From NCBI GenBank assembly GCA_902475455.1, contig CABRZO010000033.1, forward strand, positions 1 to 16,615: a DNA stretch of 16,615 nucleotides, in the 5' to 3' direction. The notes beneath the pieces were generated by a model. The model was not told where the DNA came from, made no database searches, and saw only the letters and a list, made by a program, of their open reading frames with translations. A program made the translations under genes and the position numbers. Source of the DNA: an uncultured Eubacteriales bacterium (GTDB lineage Bacteria > Bacillota > Clostridia > Oscillospirales > Oscillospiraceae). Each line of letters begins with the position of its first letter. Position 1 is the stretch's first letter. Below are positions 6,906-14,277 of the stretch, in pieces.

Positions 6906-7886
6906 ATGAAAACAAAGTCTAGAAATCCCGTTGTCAGGGCGGTAGTGTCCTATTTCAGAGCCAATTGGGGTATTCTCCTGGCCTTTGTCGCCATGTGTGT
7001 AATCTTCTCCATTTTTGGCAACAACTTCCTCACCACCAACAACATGGTCAACCTGCTGCGCACCTGTGCCACCAACTGCTATTTGGCCATCGGCGTTCAG
7101 ATGGCCATTATCCTGGCCGGTATCGACCTGACCGGCGGCGCCCTGGCGGCTCTGACCGGTGTTGTCTGTGTCTTCAGCTTTGAGAATATGGGCATGCCCA
7201 TTTTCGTGGCGGTGCTGCTTGCCATTGCCATCGGCGCCATCGTGGGTGCCATCAACGGCACGGTGGTTGCCTACACCGGCATCCATCCCTTCGTGGTTAC
7301 GCTGGCCATGCAGTCCATCTGCCGTGGTTCCGCCTACCTGTTGGCCAACGGCTCCCCCATTACCACCACCAACCGCAGCTTCACTGCCATGGGTACCGGG
7401 TATCTGGGACCAATTCCGCTGCCGGTCATCTACATGGCGATCTTCCTGCTCCTTGATTTCATCCTGCTGAACAAGACCAAGACCGGCCGCCACATCTACG
7501 CCGTGGGCGGAAATGAAACCGCGGCCCGGTTCTCCGGCATCAACGTCAAGAAAATCAAGATCTTCGTTTGGACCATCAGCGGCGCCCTGGCCGGCTTCTG
7601 CGGCGTGGTCCTGGCTGCCCGCCTGTCCTCCGGCCAGCCCTCCACCGGTGAAGGTTACGAGACCGACGCCATCGCCGCAGCTGTGCTGGGCGGCACCTCC
7701 TTCTTTGGCGGCACCGGCTCCGTGGGCGGCCTGCTGATCGGCGTTCTGATCATCGGCGTTATCTCCAACGGCCTGAACCTGATGCACGTGAACTCCTACT
7801 GGCAGTTTGTTCTGAAGGGCATTATCATCATTGCCGCCGTCTACTTTGACATGGTCAAGCAGAAGAGACAGAACACCGCAAAGTGA
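6906..7886 (+). CDS. Sugar ABC transporter permease (RbsC-like)
   Basis: A 326-residue membrane protein of the BPD_transp_2 family, forming the channel for the sugar taken up by the preceding genes. The diagnostic blocks are IILAGIDLTGGALAALTGVV (about residues 68-87), the KTGRHIYAVGGNETAARFSGI coupling loop, and AAVLGGTSFFGGTGSVGG followed by ISNGLNLM. Eight to ten hydrophobic segments are evident. I prefer the ATG at 6906, which is 6 nt after GGGGTG. The GTG at 6897 in the same frame overlaps the ATPase stop by 4 nt and would add only three residues. Either way the gene is coupled to the ATPase gene. A hairpin follows at 7898-7946 before the transketolase genes. Confidence 0.94.
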   Translation: MKTKSRNPVVRAVVSYFRANWGILLAFVAMCVIFSIFGNNFLTTNNMVNLLRTCATNCYLAIGVQMAIILAGIDLTGGALAALTGVVCVFSFENMGMPIFVAVLLAIAIGAIVGAINGTVVAYTGIHPFVVTLAMQSICRGSAYLLANGSPITTTNRSFTAMGTGYLGPIPLPVIYMAIFLLLDFILLNKTKTGRHIYAVGGNETAARFSGINVKKIKIFVWTISGALAGFCGVVLAARLSSGQPSTGEGYETDAIAAAVLGGTSFFGGTGSVGGLLIGVLIIGVISNGLNLMHVNSYWQFVLKGIIIIAAVYFDMVKQKRQNTAK

Positions 7887-7897
7887 GCTTAACCCGA

Positions 7898-7946
7898 TGC
7901 CCTATGGCCGGGGCCACGGTGTTACCCGATCATAGGGCACGTTTTT
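7898..7946 (+). terminator. Possible weak terminator between permease and transketolase genes
   Basis: TGCCCTATG (7898-7906) pairs perfectly with CATAGGGCA (7931-7939). The 24-nt loop contains a smaller GGCC..GGCC hairpin, and CGTTTTTC follows. The large loop makes it weaker than the hairpin at 5342, so it may attenuate or process the transcript rather than end it. Confidence 0.5.
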
Positions 7947-7970
7947 CAAACGTTTCTTAAGGAGGATCCT

Positions 7971-8810
7971 ATGGACAAGAATCAGAAAAGGGAGCTTCAG
8001 CGCAAAGCTTATGAGATCCGCAAGACCGCCCTGGAGACCATCCAGACGGCGGGCTCCGGTCACATTGGCGGCTCCTTCTCCATTGCTGAAATTCTCTCCG
8101 TCCTTTACTTCAAACAGATGAATGTGGACGTCAATCAACCGGACAAGGCGGATCGTGACCGCTTTGTGATTTCCAAGGGCCATTGCTCTCCGGCGGTCTA
8201 CGCCACCTTGGCCCTGAAGGGATTCTTCCCGGTGGAGCACCTGAAAACCTTCCGGACCTTTGACAGCGATCTGTCCGGCCATGTGGAAATTCATGTGCCC
8301 GGCGTGGATATGTCCACCGGCTCCCTGGGCCAGGGCCTGTCTGTGGCCCTGGGCATGGCCATGTACAGCAAGACCAACCAGGTGGGCAACCGGGTGTTCT
8401 GCGTCATGGGCGATGGCGAGATTCAGGAGGGCCAGGTTTGGGAGGCGGCCATGGCGGCGGCCCATTTCAAGGCGGACAACCTGATCGCTTTTGTGGACAA
8501 CAATAAGCTGCAGCTGGACGGCCCCCTCACCGAGGTCATGTCCCCCTATCCCATCGGCGAGAAGTTCCAGGCCTTTGGCTGGAACGTGATCGAAGTGGAT
8601 GGCAGCGATGTGGAGCAGATCGACAGTGCCGTTACCCTGGGCACCCTGACGGTTGGCAAGCCCACGGTGATCGTGGCCAATACCGTCAAGGGCAAGGGCG
8701 TCTCTGTCTTTGAAAACCAGGTGCGCTTCCATGGCGGACACCCCACGGCGGAGGAGTTTGCCAAAGCCTATGCAGAGTTGGATGCGACGTTGAAAGAACT
8801 GGAGGCCTGA
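7971..8810 (+). CDS. Transketolase, N-terminal (TPP-binding) subunit
   Basis: A 279-residue protein equivalent to the first third-to-half of a classical transketolase. It works with the next gene product to move two-carbon ketol units between sugar phosphates, using thiamine diphosphate. SGHIGGSFS (H31) and SKGHCSPAVYA (H71) carry conserved active-site histidines. STGSLGQGLSVALGMA and the TPP/Mg motif GDGEIQEGQ (147-155) ending in NN at 177-178 complete the signature. The AAGGAGG before the ATG at 7971 is a full-strength ribosome binding site. The partner gene starts 4 nt after the stop. Split transketolases are known in clostridia and archaea. In this setting the enzyme may be a pathway-specific one, such as apulose-4-phosphate transketolase, rather than the housekeeping copy; the sequence alone cannot decide. 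Confidence 0.93.
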   Translation: MDKNQKRELQRKAYEIRKTALETIQTAGSGHIGGSFSIAEILSVLYFKQMNVDVNQPDKADRDRFVISKGHCSPAVYATLALKGFFPVEHLKTFRTFDSDLSGHVEIHVPGVDMSTGSLGQGLSVALGMAMYSKTNQVGNRVFCVMGDGEIQEGQVWEAAMAAAHFKADNLIAFVDNNKLQLDGPLTEVMSPYPIGEKFQAFGWNVIEVDGSDVEQIDSAVTLGTLTVGKPTVIVANTVKGKGVSVFENQVRFHGGHPTAEEFAKAYAELDATLKELEA

Positions 8811-8814
8811 CACA

Positions 8815-9756
8815 ATGGGTGAGAATATTTCTACGAGAGTTGCCTACGGCCTTGCGCTTGCCGAGTTTGGTAACCGTGAAGACATTTATGCGTTTGACGC
8901 AGACCTGAAGAGCTGCACCATGTCCCAGTATTTTGCCGAGCAATATCCCCAGCGCTTTTTCAACATGGGTATTGCTGAGGCCAACATGGTGGATGTGGCC
9001 GCCGGTTTCGCCACCTGCGGCGCCACCGCCCTGGTCCACACCTTCGCCATGTTCGCCTCCGGCCGGGTGTATGATCAGGTCCGCAACAGCATTGCCTATC
9101 CCGGCCTGAACGTAAAGGTGATCGGCAGCCATGCGGGTCTGACGGTGGGCGAAGACGGCGCCACCCATCAGTGCATTGAGGATATCAGCCTCATGCGTAC
9201 CATTCCCGGCATGACCGTGATCGTCCCCTGCGACGACAACGAGGCCCGGCTGGCCACCAAGGCCATGCTGGATTACAAGGGCCCCTGCTATTTCCGCACC
9301 GGCCGCTGCAAGGTGGAGAGCGTCACCGACAGCATCGAGGGCTATACCTTTGAGCTGGGCAAGGGCGTCGAGCTGGTCTCCGGCAGCGATGTCACCATCA
9401 TCGCCTGCGGCCTGATGGTACAGGAGGCCCTCAAAGCCGCCAAGTTGCTGCAGGAGCAGGGCATCTCCGCCCGGGTCATTGATATGCACACCATCAAGCC
9501 CATTGACCGGGAGATCATCGTGAAGGCGGCCCGGGAGACCGGCGCCATTGTCACCGCGGAAGAGCACAACATCATCGGAGGCCTGGGCGGCGCTGTCAGC
9601 GAAGTGGTGGCGGCGGAGTATCCGGTTCCCGTGGAGCGGGTGGGCGTCAACGACGTCTTTGGCCATTCTGCGGCGGCGGATCTGCTGCTGGAGAAGTACG
9701 GCCTGACCCCTGAGAACATCGTGGAGCACGCCAAAAAGGCCATTGTCAGAAAGTAA
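8815..9756 (+). CDS. Transketolase, C-terminal subunit
   Basis: A 313-residue partner of the preceding gene product, providing the pyrimidine-binding and C-terminal domains of a transketolase. The residue that activates the thiamine ring is Glu55 in FNMGIAEANM. Other conserved blocks are FDADLKSC (26-34), the SHAGLTVGEDGATHQ loop, and the C-terminal VTAEEHNIIGGLG. The length and order match other split transketolases. The GGAGG at 8801-8805, inside the end of the upstream gene, serves as ribosome binding site with a 9-nt spacer, so the subunits are made together. A 17-bp terminator hairpin follows at 9786-9823. The ketose phosphate used is not known from sequence. Confidence 0.93.
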   Translation: MGENISTRVAYGLALAEFGNREDIYAFDADLKSCTMSQYFAEQYPQRFFNMGIAEANMVDVAAGFATCGATALVHTFAMFASGRVYDQVRNSIAYPGLNVKVIGSHAGLTVGEDGATHQCIEDISLMRTIPGMTVIVPCDDNEARLATKAMLDYKGPCYFRTGRCKVESVTDSIEGYTFELGKGVELVSGSDVTIIACGLMVQEALKAAKLLQEQGISARVIDMHTIKPIDREIIVKAARETGAIVTAEEHNIIGGLGGAVSEVVAAEYPVPVERVGVNDVFGHSAAADLLLEKYGLTPENIVEHAKKAIVRK

Positions 9757-9785
9757 TTCCCTGCGGTGCCCCTGACCGTAATACA

Positions 9786-9826
9786 AAAGGGAATCGTAGC
9801 AGTTATCTGCTACGATTCCCTTTATC
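9786..9826 (+). terminator. Terminator hairpin after the transketolase genes
   Basis: A perfect 17-bp stem pairs 9786-9802 with 9807-9823 around TTAT; the T residues are partly inside the stem and few follow. It is the strongest hairpin in the operon. No promoter was found between it and the next gene, so some read-through is probably needed to express the genes that follow. Confidence 0.75.
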
Positions 9827-9848
9827 ATCAATCTAGAGGGTGAATAGG

Positions 9849-10205
9849 ATGCTGGGATGGAAGAAGACAAACACGGAGAAAGCCGATCAAAATGACAAAA
9901 TTGACCGCCGCCATGAATACTTTGTCATCACCTTGCGCTGTTTGGCCGCGGCGTATATCCTCTATATGGGATTTCTGGGGCTGAAAAACGCCATTGACGG
10001 CCAGGCCGGGGTCCCTATGCCGGTGGCCATTGTTGTGGCGCTGGTGTTCCTGGCCGCGGCGCTGGGAATTCTGGCGTATACTTGGCGTGCCTGGAAAAAG
10101 CTGAAGCAGACCATGGCCCAGGAAGCCCAGCGGCAGCAAGAAGACCAGCCCTCCCCGGAGGCGCTGATGGAGGCTGCTGACAGCAGCTCCGACGAAGCGC
10201 CGTAA
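9849..10205 (+). CDS. Small two-helix membrane protein of unknown function
   Basis: A 118-residue protein I do not recognise. It has a charged N-terminus, a first hydrophobic helix around YFVITLRCLAAAYILYMGF and a second around PMPVAIVVALVFLAAALGIL. A basic stretch (RAWKKLKQ) and an acidic, Gln/Ser-rich tail ending in SSDEAP follow. This suggests a small inner-membrane protein with both ends in the cytoplasm. The ATG at 9849 has AGAGGG 8 nt upstream. A GTG at 9840 in frame overlaps that site and is less likely. It lies between the transketolase terminator and the ribulokinase gene, 48 nt ahead of the latter, and probably shares its transcript. Nothing ties it to the sugar pathway other than position. 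Confidence 0.75.
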   Translation: MLGWKKTNTEKADQNDKIDRRHEYFVITLRCLAAAYILYMGFLGLKNAIDGQAGVPMPVAIVVALVFLAAALGILAYTWRAWKKLKQTMAQEAQRQQEDQPSPEALMEAADSSSDEAP

Positions 10206-10253
10206 ACGGGAGACCAGGGGAGACCGACCCGCCGGAAGAATAGAGGGAAACAT

Positions 10254-11921
10254 ATGACAAAGACGATTCATACAGCTTATGTGATTGGCATCGACTATGG
10301 CAGCGATTCTGCCCGTGCCATTGTAGTGGATGCGGCCAGCGGCGCCATTCTCAGCCGGGGTGTGGCCTACTATCCCCGCTGGAAGCGGGGGCTGTACCAG
10401 CACCCGGCCCAGGCAATTTTCCGCCAGCATCCCCAGGACTACCTGGATGCCCTGGAGGAGTGCGTCAGAACGGCGCTGGCGCCGCTGAGTGAGGCACAGA
10501 TCGCCCACATTGTGGGGATTGGCATTGACACCACCGGCTCCACCCCGGCGCCGGTGGACCGTTTAGGCGTGCCCCTGGCCCTGAAGCCGGAGTTTCAGGA
10601 TTGTGAGGATGCCATGTTCCACCTGTGGAAGGACCATTGTGCCCAGGCTGAGGCTGAGGAGCTGGACACCCTATTCCGCACCGGAGGCACCCGGGACTAC
10701 ACAGTACACCAGGGGAAATACAGCGCCGAATGGTTCTGGGCCAAGATCCTCAGAACGGTGCGAAACAATGCTGACATCCGGCGGGAGGCCTGGACCTGGA
10801 TTGAGCACTGCGACTGGATGATCGGTCTGTTGACCGGAAACACCGATCCGGAGCACATGTACCACAGCGCCTGCGCGGCGGGGCATAAAGCCCTCTGGCA
10901 CAGCGACTGGAACGGCCTGCCGGAGGATGCCGTGCTGGAGCAGGCGGACCCCTATCTCTGCCTGGTGAAAGCCCGTTATGGCCGGCCCCCGGAACCCGCT
11001 ATGACCCGGGCGGGGAGCCTGTGCCCGGAATGGGCCCGGCGCCTGGGGCTGAAAGAGGGCATTGCCGTCTCCGGCAGCTCCTTTGACGCCCATGCCGGCG
11101 CCGTTGGCGCGGGCATCCGTCCGGGCACCATGGTGTGCACCATCGGCACCTCCGCGGTGGATATGGTGGTGGCAAAGGCGGAGGCCCTGGAGGGAGAGGA
11201 CCTGCGCCGGTTCGGAGGAAAGGCGGAAAACTCCATTCTTCCGGGCTACATTGGCATTGAAACCGGCCAGGCCGCCTTTGGCGACATTTTCGCCTGGTAC
11301 AAGCGGCTGCTGATGTGGCCGGTGCAGCAGGCCAAGGCCTATCTGCCCCCGGAGATGGGGGAGGCCATGTCCGCTGAGCTGGAGGACAATATGCTGCGCC
11401 TGCTGGAGACCGAGGCCCGGAAGCGGGACGGAGCCGACTTTCCGGTGGCGTTGGATTGGTTCAACGGCCGCCGCTACCCTGACACGGACGACCTCCAGAG
11501 GGCGGCAATTTCCGGCCTGTCCCTGGGGACGGACGCAGTGGATCTGTACAGGGGCATTATTTTCGGCGCAGTCTCCGGCCTGAGAAGAATTGTCTCCGGT
11601 TTTCTGAAGGCCGGTATCAAAATCGACGATTTGATTGCGGTGGGGGGCATTTCTCAAAAATCCGATTATATCATGCAGCTGATTGCGGATATGGTGGGCA
11701 TGAAGCTGTCCATTCTGGACGCGGATCAGACCTGCGCCATCGGCGCCGCCATGTATGCCGCCGTTGCCGCCGGGGTCTATGGGGATGCGGATGAAGCGGC
11801 GGAGAAGATGGCCGCCCGAAAGGTCCGTACCTTCTGCCCCGATCAAAGGCGCAAGGCCGCCTACGAAGCCCAGTATCAGAACTATCTTCAGCTTGCCGAG
11901 ACCCAGACGGAGACGAAATAA
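10254..11921 (+). CDS. araB: Ribulokinase (AraB type, FGGY carbohydrate kinase)
   Basis: A 555-residue FGGY kinase closely resembling E. coli AraB over its length. It phosphorylates a 2-ketopentose, classically L-ribulose, with ATP in the cytoplasm. The family landmarks are GIDYGSDSARA (12-22), YYPRWKRGLY, FRQHPQDY, GIGIDTTGSTPAPVD, LWKDH, EWFWAKIL, GHKALWH, FDAHAGAVGAG, the ATP-site region CTIGTSAVD, DWFNGRR and VGGISQKSD. All catalytic blocks appear intact and the length is normal. AGAGGG lies 6 nt before the ATG. AraB enzymes tolerate several ketopentoses and pentitols, so the true substrate could also be D-ribulose or another branched or straight ketose. No L-arabinose isomerase or ribulose-phosphate epimerase is present in the window. 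The gene ends ahead of a hairpin-rich non-coding element. Confidence 0.9.
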   Translation: MTKTIHTAYVIGIDYGSDSARAIVVDAASGAILSRGVAYYPRWKRGLYQHPAQAIFRQHPQDYLDALEECVRTALAPLSEAQIAHIVGIGIDTTGSTPAPVDRLGVPLALKPEFQDCEDAMFHLWKDHCAQAEAEELDTLFRTGGTRDYTVHQGKYSAEWFWAKILRTVRNNADIRREAWTWIEHCDWMIGLLTGNTDPEHMYHSACAAGHKALWHSDWNGLPEDAVLEQADPYLCLVKARYGRPPEPAMTRAGSLCPEWARRLGLKEGIAVSGSSFDAHAGAVGAGIRPGTMVCTIGTSAVDMVVAKAEALEGEDLRRFGGKAENSILPGYIGIETGQAAFGDIFAWYKRLLMWPVQQAKAYLPPEMGEAMSAELEDNMLRLLETEARKRDGADFPVALDWFNGRRYPDTDDLQRAAISGLSLGTDAVDLYRGIIFGAVSGLRRIVSGFLKAGIKIDDLIAVGGISQKSDYIMQLIADMVGMKLSILDADQTCAIGAAMYAAVAAGVYGDADEAAEKMAARKVRTFCPDQRRKAAYEAQYQNYLQLAETQTETK

Positions 11922-11962
11922 CCGTCAGCCGGGGTTCGGGTTCAAAATGCCATTGCCGGTTG

Positions 11963-12301
11963 GCTCGAGCTTGTCGAAAAAGGCCATAGGCCTTTTCCGA
12001 CAAAGGGGCTATATGCAGGCCAGGGCTCGATTGCTTGCGCAAAAGTCACCCTGTCCTGCATGTGAGCCCGAAATAGAAACATGCTGGCAGCATGTTTCAG
12101 GGCGAGTGGGATCAACGCCGAAGGCGCTCCTAAAAAAGAAAGAGTCATTTCCGAGGCGCAGAAGGTGAATTGCCCGAAGGGCAAGAGAAGCCACCCTGGG
12201 GTGTGTCCCCGGAAATGACGAAATCAGATTTTGTTCCGTCCTCTTCGGAGGACGGAATTCTGTGAAACTGCCTAAAACTATGGTTCTTCGACAGACTGAG
12301 C
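11963..12301. repeat. Palindromic non-coding element with terminal inverted repeats (MITE-like or REP-like)
   Basis: Positions 11963-11989 and 12278-12301 are imperfect inverted repeats. Read inward from each end, both give GCTC, then TGTCGAA, then CCATAG, with small gaps. The roughly 290 nt between them hold at least five further hairpins and no credible gene. These are 11971-12003 (TTGTCG/CGACAA with AAAAGGCC/GGCCTTTT), 12006-12069 (three nested stems), 12076-12098, 12144-12219 (multibranched) and 12234-12257 (UUCG tetraloop). No target-site duplication was seen. It may be a non-autonomous mobile repeat or a structured intergenic RNA; copy number in the genome would decide. Confidence 0.55.
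11971..12003. terminator. Hairpin that may terminate the kinase transcript
   Basis: TTGTCG at 11971 pairs with CGACAA at 11998-12003, and AAAAGGCC with GGCCTTTT around ATA, with one mismatch between. The T run is inside the stem, as in some weak terminators. It is the first stable hairpin after the ribulokinase stop and also forms the left end of the palindromic element. Confidence 0.4.
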
Positions 12302-12335
12302 GGGGTGCGTCTTAGGACGCGCCCCGCGCTCTTTT
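12298..12335 (+). terminator. GC-rich terminator-like hairpin
   Basis: GAGCGGGGTGCGTC (12298-12311) pairs around TTAG with a GC-rich partner ending CGCTC (12331), with a 2-nt bulge and a G-U pair, followed by TTTT. It adjoins the right end of the palindromic element. It could terminate read-through before the next promoter. Confidence 0.4.
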
Positions 12336-12408
12336 GGGGCGCTGGAAACAGCGGCGCGTCGTGAGAGGAAAACGGCTGCCCATTGGCCCTGCACTGGGTG
12401 AAAAAATC

Positions 12409-12417
12409 TGCTATAAT
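12409..12417 (+). promoter_or_regulatory. Extended -10 promoter of the 12537 gene
   Basis: TGCTATAAT contains a perfect TATAAT (12412-12417) with the TGn extension. No good -35 is present at 16-18 nt, as is usual for extended -10 promoters. The start would be near 12424. A 9-bp hairpin (12428-12436 with 12444-12452) then lies at the 5' end of the transcript. Confidence 0.6.
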
Positions 12418-12536
12418 AATGTCTGCTGAATAAACCGCACTGGGGTTTATTCGCGGGGCATTGCCGCACAATTGAGTAAAAACGGCTGACCGGCGGAAGA
12501 TGCGCTGTCCGGGGCAGCCCGGAAGGAGGAATACCC

Positions 12537-12881
12537 ATGAGACATTTGATCCTGCGCCGGGAACGGGCCCTGGCCTGCTTTGCCACTCCCTATGACTGCG
12601 TGCTGAACCGGGACCGGGAGGAATTTCTGGCCTGGCTGGAGGGAGAGCAGCTCCAGAGCCTCATGGTCCAGGGGGTGGGGACGCCGGTGCGAAACGGTGA
12701 GACCATTACCCTGGACATCGGGGAGGAGGCGGCTGCCTTCTTTGTGGCGGCCTATCTGGAAAAGCGGGCCCTGGTCACCGAGGCGGCAGAGATCCCCGCC
12801 GGGGATCAGGATGTGCGCTATGTGGTGCGCACTCAGTACGACGGATTCCGGCGGCTGGGGATCACCCTGGAGCGGGAATGA
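12537..12881 (+). CDS. Conserved-looking small protein of unknown function
   Basis: A 114-residue soluble protein that I do not recognise. It has no signal peptide or membrane segment, and a mixed alpha/beta composition with acidic stretches (EEFLAWLEGEQ, DIGEEAA). The C-terminal part, VRYVVRTQYDGFRRLGITLERE, could form strands. Support for a real gene is strong: AAGGAGG sits 7 nt before the ATG, an extended -10 promoter lies at 12409-12417, and a 15-bp terminator follows the stop by about 10 nt. It is therefore a single-gene transcription unit. The opposite strand carries a longer overlapping open frame, which is judged a shadow. No function is proposed. Confidence 0.8.
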   Translation: MRHLILRRERALACFATPYDCVLNRDREEFLAWLEGEQLQSLMVQGVGTPVRNGETITLDIGEEAAAFFVAAYLEKRALVTEAAEIPAGDQDVRYVVRTQYDGFRRLGITLERE

Positions 12882-12885
12882 GACA

Positions 12886-12934
12886 AAAAAGCAGCGGACA
12901 GGTTTTTCAAAGAAAACCTGTCCGCTGTTTGCTT
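12886..12934. terminator. Bidirectional terminator shared by the 12537 gene and the glycosyltransferase
   Basis: A perfect 15-bp stem pairs 12892-12906 with 12913-12927 around TCAAAG. GTTTGCTT follows on the plus strand. AAAAAA on the left becomes a T6 tract on the minus strand, so it is strongest for the convergent glycosyltransferase. Confidence 0.88.
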
Positions 12935-12961
12935 GGGACAAAAGCCGGTGATGCAAAGGGA

Positions 12962-14227
12962 TTACTTTTTCCCGCAGATCTGATCCGGGGTGCAGAGAAT
13001 GGAGTGGGGAATGCTCTTCCAGGTGACGTTTTTGCGCAAAGCTACAACGGCCATGGGGATGTAAGTAAAGATGAACACCGGGAAGAAGAGCAGATAGAGG
13101 ATCTGGCGGGGCTTGGAACAGTGGATCTGCTTTTGCTCGGTGATGAGGGTGACGCTGCCGAAGACCAGCAGGGTGCAGTAGACGCTGAGCAGACAGCCGC
13201 CCATGCCCAGAGCGGCGCTCTCCACCACCACCGGGGAGGCGGAGGCCAGTCCTGCCAGCAGGCAGCCGCCGTTGAACAGCAGGGAGGCCAGGGTGAGCAG
13301 GGTGGCGGGGGCGATGACCATCAGCATGTCGTAGCACTGGAAGCTGCCCCGGAAGATGCCCTTCACCAGGGACCAGCCATAGCGGGCAAAGACCTGGTAA
13401 AAGCCCTTGGTCCAGCGCAGCCGCTGGTTCCAGGAGGCCTTGAAGGTGGCGGGCTGCTCGTCGTAGAGCACCGCATCCTTGCAGTAGCCGATCCTGTGGC
13501 CCCGGACAATGTGGTCGGTGGAGAACTGAATGTCCTCCGTGAGCAGGTTGTACTTCCAGCCGTCATCCTCCCGGATGGTCTTGGAGGACACCAGGAAGCC
13601 GGTGCCGGAGATGGCGCAGCTGGTGTTCAGCTTCATCCGGGCGCCGTTCAGGAACCGGGACTCCCGCAGGAACCACAGGGCGTACCCGGCGGTGATCCAG
13701 TTGGCGTCGTAGTTCTTGGAGTTGCGGTAGCTGGTGATGATGTCATAGCCCTGGGAGAAGGTGCGGTTCATGGCGGTGAAATAGCCGGGATCCAGCACGT
13801 TGTCCGCGTCAAAGACCAGGAAGGCGTCGTAGTGCTCCAGCCCCACATCCTGGTCGATGGACTGGAAGGCATAGTCCAGAGCGTAGCCCTTGCCCACCTG
13901 GGTGCGGTTGAACCGGGTGATGACCCGGGCCCCCCGCTCCACAGCCCGGGCGGCGGTGGAGTCGGTGCAGTTGTCGGCAATGACATAGATGTCGATCAGG
14001 TCGGTGGGATAGTCCTGACCGTGGATACTGTCAATGAGTCCGCAGATGACCGCCTCCTCATTCCGGGCGGGGATCAGCACGGCAAAGCGGTGTAACTCTG
14101 CCGGCAGCTTCTGCTCCGGATCCTTCTTGACCAGTCCTACCACCAGGTAGACCAGCTGATAGGCATAGCAGCAGCTGAAGACCACCATCAAAATAAAGTT
14201 AACAGATTGGATCACATCATTCATCAT
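12962..14227 (-). CDS. Processive family-2 glycosyltransferase, membrane-bound
   Basis: A 421-residue membrane glycosyltransferase of the GT2 cellulose-synthase-like group, which polymerises or transfers sugars from nucleotide-sugar donors at the inner face of the membrane. One helix spans residues about 10-33. The catalytic domain begins with AVLIPARNEEAV (49-60) and has VIADNCTD, the DxD motif at D140-A-D142, a TED triad at 230-232 and the QRLRW motif at 268-272, which marks processive enzymes. Three or four helices follow after residue 303. The start has AAAGGAGGAGG about 7 nt upstream. Its promoter is at 14278-14306 and its terminator at 12892-12927. No partner (deacetylase, c-di-GMP-binding protein, cellulase) is adjacent, so it stands alone. 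The product, such as a poly-GlcNAc-like glycan or a glycolipid, is not predictable here. Confidence 0.9.
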   Translation of the reverse strand: MMNDVIQSVNFILMVVFSCCYAYQLVYLVVGLVKKDPEQKLPAELHRFAVLIPARNEEAVICGLIDSIHGQDYPTDLIDIYVIADNCTDSTAARAVERGARVITRFNRTQVGKGYALDYAFQSIDQDVGLEHYDAFLVFDADNVLDPGYFTAMNRTFSQGYDIITSYRNSKNYDANWITAGYALWFLRESRFLNGARMKLNTSCAISGTGFLVSSKTIREDDGWKYNLLTEDIQFSTDHIVRGHRIGYCKDAVLYDEQPATFKASWNQRLRWTKGFYQVFARYGWSLVKGIFRGSFQCYDMLMVIAPATLLTLASLLFNGGCLLAGLASASPVVVESAALGMGGCLLSVYCTLLVFGSVTLITEQKQIHCSKPRQILYLLFFPVFIFTYIPMAVVALRKNVTWKSIPHSILCTPDQICGKK

Positions 14228-14277
14228 GTTATGACCTCCTCCTTTGGATGCCGCATATATGTGCGTTGCGCTAGCTT

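Noticed and set aside
12447..13337. A 296-codon minus-strand frame over the 12537 gene and the 3' end of the glycosyltransferase
   Set aside because: It crosses a strong terminator, overlaps two well-supported genes and has shadow-like composition.
12878..14095. A 405-codon plus-strand frame opposite the glycosyltransferase
   Set aside because: It is antisense to a clear GT2 gene, rich in Gly, Val, His and Gln without domains, and starts in the 12537 gene's stop region without its own signals.
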